From Pelotomaculum sp. (GTDB taxonomy: Bacteria > Bacillota > Desulfotomaculia > Desulfotomaculales > Pelotomaculaceae): DNA of 8,393 bases. Each line of letters opens with the position of its first letter. The first letter of the stretch is position 1. Below are positions 1 through 4,205 of the stretch, piece after piece. The notes under the pieces are model-generated. The model was not told where the DNA came from. It was given only the letters and a program-made list of their open reading frames with translations, and ran no database searches. Location: NCBI GenBank assembly GCA_003489345.1, contig DNIT01000196.1, forward strand, positions 1 to 8,393. The letters are read 5' to 3'. A program made the translations under genes and the position numbers.

Positions 1-38
1 TATTCAAAGATAATCGAAGTGTATTAAGGGAGGATTTT

Positions 39-452
39 ATGAAGAAGTTCATTTTTTGGTTTTTTACTGTAATTCAAATTATGCTATTTGTGAGCATTTT
101 TATTTTGGAAAGACTATTTAATAAATATATGACTATAAATAGAATTATCCTTTACAAAAACCGCGCATGGGAGGCGGAACTACCGATAGATTCCCTACTT
201 TTTGGAGGCGAAGTTATACTTATTGTTCTTGCATTTCTTGCCGTTTCTATCCTTATTATATGGGGTGTTGAAAATAAATCATTTCACTTTTACGGACAGC
301 AGCTTTTAGCATTAGGAATTATCGCAGGCGGCAGCGCTGTCTTTATTTCAACGAGCAGTGTACATACTATGCGCACTTACTATTTTGCCGATACATGCTT
401 ATTTGTTATTACAGCCATACAGATTGTTAAAGTTCTATTTTTTAAAGATTAG
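39..452 (+). CDS. Small four-helix integral membrane protein, function unknown
   Basis: I do not recognise this 137-residue protein. An AAGGGAGG ribosome binding site at 26-33 lies five bases before the ATG, so the start is well supported. Four hydrophobic stretches are visible, at about residues 4-23, 53-77, 88-108 and 114-135. The loop between the first two is polar and longer (about residues 28-51). There is no signal-peptide cleavage site, no enzymatic motif and no cysteine-rich site; the only cysteine is near residue 120. It is AT-rich like the surrounding 1.4 kb and unlike the GC-richer cluster downstream. A weak hairpin and about 130 bases separate it from the next promoter, so it is probably not part of the nitrogenase-like operon. 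It could belong to an upstream operon outside the window. Confidence is high that it is a gene and low for any role. Confidence 0.75.
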   Translation: MKKFIFWFFTVIQIMLFVSIFILERLFNKYMTINRIILYKNRAWEAELPIDSLLFGGEVILIVLAFLAVSILIIWGVENKSFHFYGQQLLALGIIAGGSAVFISTSSVHTMRTYYFADTCLFVITAIQIVKVLFFKD

Positions 453-467
453 CGCATATACAAAAGG

Positions 468-490
468 GTGCCACAATGTGGCGCTATTTG
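468..490 (+). terminator. Weak hairpin after the membrane protein gene
   Basis: GTGCCAC (468-474) and GTGGCGC (478-484) form a seven-pair stem with one G-U pair and a three-base AAT loop, 15 bases after the stop codon. It is followed by TATTTG, a poor T-tract, so it may be a weak terminator or only an mRNA 3'-end stabiliser. The rest of 485-581 shows no gene and no convincing structure. Confidence 0.4.
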
Positions 491-581
491 ATGCTTAAAA
501 TTGTTCGCCTGGCTAATGGCTTACAGGACCTAAGCGTAAAATACAACCTGACCGCCAGTTCCGTTCCCTTGAAAATTATAC

Positions 582-610
582 TTGACTATATATCCAAGTA
601 TGTTTATAAT
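582..610 (+). promoter_or_regulatory. Sigma-70/SigA-type promoter of leader unit 1
   Basis: TTGACT at 582-587 and a consensus TATAAT at 605-610 are separated by exactly 17 bases. Transcription would start near 617, about 27 bases before the conserved leader element. It drives the broken lipoprotein gene at 754, subject to the hairpin at 661-705. Confidence 0.8.
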
Positions 611-643
611 ATTATTAAACAAATTGAGATACTACGGTTTACA

Positions 644-670
644 AGCTGACTGGTCAACTGGAGGCCGAGG
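644..670 (+). promoter_or_regulatory. Conserved leader element, copy 1 (divergent)
   Basis: This element shares the core ACTGGAGGC and the general pattern AGYTGAC...ACTGGAGGCYRAG with copies 2 and 3. Its 5' half differs. Copies 2 and 3 fold CCAG/CTGG, but this copy contains TGAC-TG-GTCA (648-657). It also carries CTGGTCAACT (650-659), the exact reverse complement of AGTTGACCAG in the other two copies. The 3' end runs into the left arm of the terminator hairpin, as in the other copies. It matches no riboswitch class I can recognise. Confidence 0.6.
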
Positions 671-705
671 AATTGTTTCCAAAAGGAACAACCTCGGTCT
701 TTTTT
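661..705 (+). terminator. Strong intrinsic terminator in leader unit 1
   Basis: GAGGCCGAGG (661-670) pairs with CCTCGGTCTT (692-701), including G-U pairs. An inner stem of TTGTT-T-CC against GGAACAA has one bulged T and an AAAA loop. A run of T follows directly (700-705). The hairpin lies between the promoter and the gene start at 754, the position expected of an attenuator. Confidence 0.8.
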
Positions 706-753
706 AGATTAGACTGCTCGAAAAAATCATCAATAATTAAAGGAGAGAGTAAA

Positions 754-960
754 ATGAGTAAAAAAAAGCGAATCTTTGTTTTGGGATCTTGCAGTATTTC
801 TTACCGTTATAATCCATTGGCTGGATGCGCAAATAGAAAGAAAGATGTTGAAAGCCAAAGCGAGTCAACTGCTTCAACCCAGAAGGCAGCCAGTACCAAA
901 AGTTCTGGCAAGGTTCTTACTTTTCACAATCCGCTTAACAGAGCAGGAGAAGAAATTTAG
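754..960 (+). pseudogene. Broken, truncated lipoprotein gene (probable substrate-binding protein remnant)
   Basis: An AGGAGAG ribosome binding site (741-747) and an ATG at 754 are intact. The uninterrupted frame reads MSKKKRIFVLG, then a non-hydrophobic stretch, then LAGC and a low-complexity Ser/Thr/Gln/Lys linker, and stops at 958-960 after 68 residues. The missing hydrophobic core is in the next frame, where bases 785-817 read LAVFLTVII. Skipping one base near 784 and two near 818 restores MSKKKRIFVLG + LAVFLTVII + LAGC, a textbook lipoprotein signal peptide. Two small indels therefore appear to have destroyed the signal. The coding sequence also ends where a solute-binding domain would begin (about residue 53, GKVLTFHNPLN). 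The charged linker after the lipobox resembles that of the intact binding protein at 2939, but common descent is not shown. The reconstruction is seen in the sequence; the binding-protein identity is inferred. Confidence 0.6.
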
Positions 961-997
961 TGTATCATAGACCTCTCATAAAAAACAAAATGGGTTA

Positions 998-1027
998 TTG
1001 ACAGACATATTTACAGTCACTTACAAT
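998..1027 (+). promoter_or_regulatory. Sigma-70/SigA-type promoter of leader unit 2
   Basis: A consensus TTGACA (998-1003) is followed after 18 bases by TACAAT (1022-1027). It sits in GTTATTGACAG (994-1004), an 11-mer repeated exactly at 1217-1227 in the next unit. That supports duplication of the whole unit. A second TATAAT at 1055-1060 has no good -35 partner. Confidence 0.7.
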
Positions 1028-1077
1028 GTTGTAATCAAGTATGATTATATATATTATAATTGAGTATACTTTCAAAT

Positions 1078-1109
1078 AATTAGTTGACCAGAGATACTGG
1101 AGGCTAAGC
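1078..1109 (+). promoter_or_regulatory. Conserved leader element, copy 2 (no gene follows)
   Basis: This is a 32-base element identical at 31 of 32 positions to copy 3 (1310-1341). It contains AGTTGACCAG, a small hairpin CCAG-AGATA-CTGG (1088-1100 region), and AGGCTAAGC, which is the left arm of the following hairpin. The only difference from copy 3 is one T/G change in the hairpin loop. No coding sequence follows before the next promoter at 1221, so this copy is an orphan. Confidence 0.75.
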
Positions 1110-1150
1110 GTTGGAGTTTTCGTCAGAAAACCAGCTTGGCCTTTTTCTTT
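1101..1150 (+). terminator. Intrinsic terminator in leader unit 2
   Basis: AGGCTAAGC (1101-1109) pairs with GCTTGGCCT (1134-1142) with one U-G pair. The stem continues as TGG/CCA and TTTT/AAAA around a CGTCAG loop, and TTTTTCTTTT follows at 1142-1150. This is a strong terminator. About 70 bases of non-coding sequence follow before the next promoter. Confidence 0.8.
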
Positions 1151-1220
1151 TGTCCTCGTGTTGTTTTGGATTTTATTGCCATTCGGGATAGAATAATTCA
1201 CGGAAAATTAGCGGAAGTTA

Positions 1221-1249
1221 TTGACAGTGACCCTGCGGGAAGCTATAAT
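1221..1249 (+). promoter_or_regulatory. Consensus promoter of the nitrogenase-like operon (leader unit 3)
   Basis: This is a perfect TTGACA (1221-1226), 17-base spacer and TATAAT (1244-1249). Transcription would start near 1256, about 54 bases before the conserved element and 160 bases before the first gene. A promoter this strong suggests that control is exerted afterwards, by the leader or by a repressor, rather than by weak polymerase binding. Confidence 0.85.
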
Positions 1250-1283
1250 TATGAAATAATAGTAATTCAATAAGATTAATATG

Positions 1284-1300
1284 TATACTATATTAGTATA
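1284..1300. promoter_or_regulatory. Perfect palindrome in leader 3, possible operator
   Basis: TATACTA (1284-1290) and TAGTATA (1294-1300) are exact inverted repeats with a three-base spacer, placed between the promoter and the leader element. Copy 2 has only an AT-rich imperfect counterpart (ATTATA at 1044-1049 and TATAAT at 1055-1060). The region is very AT-rich, so chance is possible. Confidence 0.35.
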
Positions 1301-1309
1301 ATAATATTT

Positions 1310-1341
1310 AATTAGTTGACCAGAGAGACTGGAGGCTAAGC
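1310..1341 (+). promoter_or_regulatory. Conserved leader element, copy 3 (in front of the operon)
   Basis: Nearly identical to copy 2, with hairpin CCAG-AGAGA-CTGG followed immediately by GAGGCTAAGC, the left arm of the next hairpin. It is the only copy followed by an intact operon (1418 onward). The order of small hairpin, conserved junction and terminator-like hairpin suggests conditional termination. Whether the effector is a small molecule, a protein or a translating ribosome cannot be seen. Confidence 0.75.
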
Positions 1342-1380
1342 TTTTGATTTTCTATGAGGAAATCAGCTTGGCCTCAATTT
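1332..1380 (+). terminator. Terminator-like hairpin (probable attenuator) before the operon
   Basis: GAGGCTAAGC (1332-1341) pairs with GCTTGGCCTC (1366-1375), ten pairs with one U-G, and an inner stem TGATTT/AAATCA (1345-1350 and 1360-1365) extends it. The downstream tract, AATTTGCTTATTT, is much weaker than those of copies 1 and 2. Termination here is probably partial, as fits a unit that still drives genes. Confidence 0.65.
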
Positions 1381-1417
1381 GCTTATTTGATGGAATTGAT
1401 TGGGGGAGTATCGGTCC

Positions 1418-1750
1418 ATGGGGTACAGGGTTGCGGTGGCGAGCAGCGACGGTAAATTTGTCAATGACCATTTCGGACGGGCTGCTAAGTTTTTAATATT
1501 TGAGGTCGAGGAAGATTTTTTTAAATTTGTTGATGCAAGGGATAATATTCCTCCTTGTAGCGGATGGGCGCACGATGACGGATTGCTGGCAAAGTCCATT
1601 GATTTAATTGCCGACTGTCAGGGCGTGCTGGTAAGTCAAATTGGTCCTGGGGCGTCGGCCGCGCTGCAGGCCAGGGGGGTAAAACCCTTCGTCGTTCCGG
1701 ATTTTATTGATAATGCGCTGAAATGGTTGATGTCGGCCGAGAAAATTTAA
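1418..1750 (+). CDS. NifX/NifB-C-terminal-like iron-molybdenum cofactor binding protein
   Basis: A 110-residue cytoplasmic protein made of a single dinitrogenase iron-molybdenum cofactor (NifX/NafY/NifB C-terminal) domain. Diagnostic features are the N-terminal strand VAVASSDG (5-12), the DHFGRA motif (17-22), PPC at 45-47 followed by His52, Cys67, and IGPGA (75-79). His18, Cys47, His52 and Cys67 are candidate ligands. Proteins of this family bind FeMo-co, its NifB-derived precursor or related iron-sulfur clusters. As first gene of the operon, ahead of a nitrogenase-like pair, it probably carries or inserts a cofactor. The ATG at 1418 is chosen because GGGGGAG lies at 1402-1408; the upstream TTG at 1400 overlaps that site. 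No radical-SAM NifB domain is attached, so a precursor must be made elsewhere. Identity as a family member is firm, the specific role inferred. Confidence 0.88.
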   Translation: MGYRVAVASSDGKFVNDHFGRAAKFLIFEVEEDFFKFVDARDNIPPCSGWAHDDGLLAKSIDLIADCQGVLVSQIGPGASAALQARGVKPFVVPDFIDNALKWLMSAEKI

Positions 1751-1765
1751 AGGAAAGGGGATTGA

Positions 1766-1825
1766 ATGCCCGGTATATCGTGTCCAGTTGCAAGAACAGA
1801 AAAAAACGAAGCGGTCATCTGGTGA
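1766..1825 (+). CDS. Possible 19-codon small ORF between the first two genes
   Basis: After an AAAGGAAAGGGG ribosome-binding-like stretch (1749-1760), an ATG at 1766 opens a 19-residue frame, MPGISCPVARTEKNEAVIW, ending in TGA at 1823-1825. It has no recognised homology or hydrophobic segment and contains one cysteine. It fills most of the 97-base gap before the permease, whose own CAGGAGG site follows at 1834-1840. It may be a translated small peptide that couples translation, or a chance frame. The ribosome binding site is the only positive evidence. Confidence 0.25.
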   Translation: MPGISCPVARTEKNEAVIW

Positions 1826-1847
1826 TGTGTAAACAGGAGGGTGTGCA

Positions 1848-2876
1848 ATGTCTGATACCGGAGAACTCGGGCTTAGTAAAAGTGCTGCGGCAGTAGATTT
1901 TGGTAAACGCAAAAAGGTGGGTCAAAACGGTTGGGGGGAAACAATCAGACTGCTATTGCCGGTCTTTCTAACGATAGTCTTTTATGTAGCGCATCAACTC
2001 CTACCCAACAGACAGAACCTTTTAAACGGGAAGTATTTCAGCTTTGCCGTGCTGGTACTTCTGGGAGTTTACATAGTGTTGGCGGTGTATTCCTTCTTCA
2101 GCAGCGTCCTTAAGAAAAAGTTATCGGAAAGAGGTTTATTGTTTGCAGCTGTAGCAGTGTTTTTGCTGGTCTGGGACCTGGTTACGCTTAAGTTTTCACT
2201 GCTGCCAATGCCGTATTTCCCCTCCCCGGGGGCAATCTTCGGCGCCCTGGCAACGGACTGGAAGACGCTGGGCATAAGCATCCTGTACTCGTTGCGGTTG
2301 CTTGGAACCGGGTATGGCATCGGACTCCTAGTCGGGCTGCTAACGGGTACTTTGATGGGCTGGTATGCCGGGTGTAATTATTGGTTAAATCCGCTCCTGC
2401 GGCTTATTGGACCCATTCCGGCGACAGCCTGGATCCCGATTGCCATGGCTGTTTTCCCAACCAGCTTTGCGGCCAGTATTTTCATTGTCGCCCTTGCGAC
2501 ATGGTTTCCCATCACGGTTATGACCTGGTCGGGAATCGCCGGTGTCAATAAAAACTATCTTGAGGTGGCACGAACCCTGGGTGGCAGGGAGTTTTATCTG
2601 ATTGCCCGGGTGGCTGTGCCGGCGGCGCTCCCGTCCATTTTTGTGGGGATGTTTATGGCTTTGGGTATGGCTTTTGCGACGCTGGTGGTAGGCGAACTGC
2701 TGGGTGTTAAGGCCGGTTTGGGCTGGTATATTCAGTGGGCTCAGGGTTGGGCTGAATACGCCAAGGTTTATGCCGCCCTGTTTGTTATGGCAGTACTGTT
2801 TTCCAGTATTATCTCCTTGTTGTTTAGTATTAAAGATAGGGTTTTAGTCTGGCAGAAAGGGTTGATTAAATGGTAG
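1848..2876 (+). CDS. ABC importer permease, SsuC/TauC/NMT1-transporter type, with N-terminal extension
   Basis: An inner-membrane permease of 342 residues, belonging to the BPD-transport family of sulfonate/nitrate/taurine-type importers. CAGGAGG (1834-1840) supports the ATG at 1848. The family core starts near residue 97 with one helix, then the typical PSPG (125-128), several further helices, and the EAA loop that contacts the ATPase, EVARTLGG (239-246) ending in PAALP. Usual family members have about 250 residues. Here a polar tail (1-30) and two additional helices (about 33-52 and 64-88) precede the core. The next gene is the matching binding lipoprotein, but no ATPase gene is present in the window, so the ATPase is encoded elsewhere or shared. 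The nitrogenase-like genes downstream suggest that the imported compound is their substrate or a cofactor component. Substrate is not predictable from the permease. Confidence 0.9.
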   Translation: MSDTGELGLSKSAAAVDFGKRKKVGQNGWGETIRLLLPVFLTIVFYVAHQLLPNRQNLLNGKYFSFAVLVLLGVYIVLAVYSFFSSVLKKKLSERGLLFAAVAVFLLVWDLVTLKFSLLPMPYFPSPGAIFGALATDWKTLGISILYSLRLLGTGYGIGLLVGLLTGTLMGWYAGCNYWLNPLLRLIGPIPATAWIPIAMAVFPTSFAASIFIVALATWFPITVMTWSGIAGVNKNYLEVARTLGGREFYLIARVAVPAALPSIFVGMFMALGMAFATLVVGELLGVKAGLGWYIQWAQGWAEYAKVYAALFVMAVLFSSIISLLFSIKDRVLVWQKGLIKW

Positions 2877-2938
2877 GCAATGAATTCCGTCAGTTTGTTA
2901 AGGATTTTTATTACTAATCTTATGGAGGCTGATTAAAT

Positions 2939-3964
2939 ATGAAGACAAGGCTGAACCCAGTACTGTCCTTGATGGGCGTACTGTTGATAACAATACTTTT
3001 GCTGGCCGGGTGCAGCGCTAAGGAGGAGCAGTCAACCGAGCAGCCAGGCGGGTCTGCTTCCCCCAACGGGGAGCTGAAAAAGGTCCGCATCGGCAATTTC
3101 GGCACCACTTGCGAGGCGCCACTCTTCGCGGCCTATGAGAATGGTTACTTTAAGGAAGAGGGGCTTGATGCGGAGCTGATTAAAGGCGACCCCAACGCCC
3201 TCAAAGATATGCTGGCCACCAATAAAATTGACGCCACCGACGGAGTTTTGATGCAGTGGATTAAGCCGGCTGAACAAGGGCTGGACATCAAGTTTACGGC
3301 CGGTATCCACAACGGCTGCCTGCAGGTCCTGGTCCCGCCCAATTCCAGCATCACAACGGTCAAAGATTTTCAAGGCAAGACAATCGGCGTGCCGGCTATC
3401 GGCGGCGGCCCGATGAACATGGTTTCACGCATGCTGGCTGACAACGGGCTTGACCTTAAAGAGGACGTGACCTGGAAAGCTTACCCGGCTCCGGAACTGG
3501 AACAGGCCCTGACCAAGGGGGAAGTGGATATCGTCGCCCTGCCCGACCCCAACGCGCAGATGTTTATTGATAATGGCAACGCCAGAAGCTTCCTTAATAT
3601 GGCTACCGATGATCCGTTTAAGGACGAATATTGCTGCCTGGTAGTTGTTACCGGCAAGTTGGTGCGGGAGGATCCGGACACAGCGGCTGCCATCACCAGG
3701 GCGATTTTGAAAGGCGCCGAATGGGTTGCCGCCAATCCTCAGGAAGCGGCCAAACTGGAGGCTGAAAAGGGGTATGTGCCGGGAAATACCGAGGTCAACG
3801 CTAAAACACTGGCGCATTACAACTACAGGCCGTCCGTTGACGAGGGTGAAAAGGCTCTGTATACCGTCACGAAGGGTATGCAGGATATTGGAATTCTTAA
3901 TCCCACCACCGACACCGAAGAACTGGCCAGGAATCTCTTTGTCAGGCTTGAGGGAGTGAAATAA
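2939..3964 (+). CDS. ABC substrate-binding lipoprotein, NMT1/SsuA/TauA-like
   Basis: A 341-residue lipoprotein of the NMT1/THI5-like, sulfonate/nitrate-binding class. GGAGG at 2924-2928 supports the start. The signal peptide has a Lys/Arg n-region, a hydrophobic core and lipobox LLAGC with lipidated Cys25, then a low-complexity linker to about residue 45. The mature domain opens with VRIGNFGTTCEAPLF (49-63), followed by GYFKEEGLDAELI; this is the family pattern in which the early loop contacts ligand. A TDGV segment and a GVDI-like GEVDIVALP segment follow. Unusually the mature domain has four cysteines: Cys58 in the ligand loop, Cys127 in HNGC (124-127), and adjacent Cys232 and Cys233 in EYCC. 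These may form disulfides or bind a metal or thiophilic ligand. It follows the permease after 62 bases and should deliver ligand to it. Family is firm; ligand is unknown. Confidence 0.9.
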   Translation: MKTRLNPVLSLMGVLLITILLLAGCSAKEEQSTEQPGGSASPNGELKKVRIGNFGTTCEAPLFAAYENGYFKEEGLDAELIKGDPNALKDMLATNKIDATDGVLMQWIKPAEQGLDIKFTAGIHNGCLQVLVPPNSSITTVKDFQGKTIGVPAIGGGPMNMVSRMLADNGLDLKEDVTWKAYPAPELEQALTKGEVDIVALPDPNAQMFIDNGNARSFLNMATDDPFKDEYCCLVVVTGKLVREDPDTAAAITRAILKGAEWVAANPQEAAKLEAEKGYVPGNTEVNAKTLAHYNYRPSVDEGEKALYTVTKGMQDIGILNPTTDTEELARNLFVRLEGVK

Positions 3965-4011
3965 ATTGGATCTGAAGGTAAATTCTGCATGGACTTAATT
4001 CATAGGGAGCC

Positions 4012-4025
4012 TTATTCAAGAATAA
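4012..4025. repeat. Short inverted repeat after the binding-protein gene
   Basis: TTATTC and GAATAA flank AA, a six-base perfect inverted repeat 48 bases after the stop codon. There is no T-tract and the two-base loop is too tight for a stable RNA hairpin, so an operator or chance are both possible. The rest of 3965-4130 contains no gene or promoter that I can support. Confidence 0.25.
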
Positions 4026-4132
4026 AGAAGCACCGGTCTGCTAAGGAAGATATTCCGTTTCATGATTCTTAAGTTCACACCAACCTTTACTGTCGACAAG
4101 CATATCCTCCAATCCCCCTAAGTGCAGTTCCT

Positions 4133-4147
4133 TGTTGTCCGGCAACA
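4133..4147 (+). promoter_or_regulatory. Possible antiterminator hairpin upstream of the HemE-like gene
   Basis: TGTTG (4133-4137) pairs with CAACA (4143-4147) around TCCGG. The right arm is the first part of the left arm of the next, longer hairpin, so the two structures are mutually exclusive. This is the geometry of an attenuation switch, though the small hairpin alone is much weaker than its competitor. Confidence 0.35.
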
Positions 4148-4190
4148 GGCAGGCCGGATACCCGACCGCCTGCCTGTTGTGATTATTTTT
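4143..4190 (+). terminator. Twelve-pair hairpin with T-rich tail before the HemE-like gene (attenuator candidate)
   Basis: CAACAGGCAGGC (4143-4154) and GCCTGCCTGTTG (4168-4179) are perfectly complementary with a 13-base loop, followed by TGATTATTTTT (4180-4190). It lies directly before the GAGGAGG ribosome binding site at 4191. It could be an intrinsic terminator separating importer genes from enzyme genes, a processing site that sets relative expression, or a regulated attenuator. No clear promoter lies between it and the gene, which favours read-through control. Confidence 0.65.
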
Positions 4191-4205
4191 GAGGAGGTTT
4201 TGGTA

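Noticed and set aside
995..1201. Minus-strand frame of 68 codons
   Set aside because: It covers promoter, leader and terminator of unit 2, has no ribosome binding site and looks random in composition.
644..1341. Three leader copies as a CRISPR array or insertion sequence ends
   Set aside because: Spacing is irregular, promoters and terminators are included, one copy is divergent, and there is no transposase or cas gene.
1088..1375. Leader hairpins as ANTAR-protein targets
   Set aside because: ANTAR targets need paired six-base loops with A at position 1 and G at position 4. The small hairpins here have five-base loops and the second-hairpin loops do not fit.
644..1380. Leader elements as a known riboswitch (Moco, SAM, cobalamin) or mini-ykkC motif
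   Set aside because: None of the conserved cores I know for these classes is present; the only shared feature is a hairpin followed by a terminator.
4122..4205. Longer N-terminus for the HemE-like protein from GTG 4122
   Set aside because: It would translate through the 12-pair hairpin, has no good ribosome binding site, and the family N-terminus begins at the ATG at 4206.
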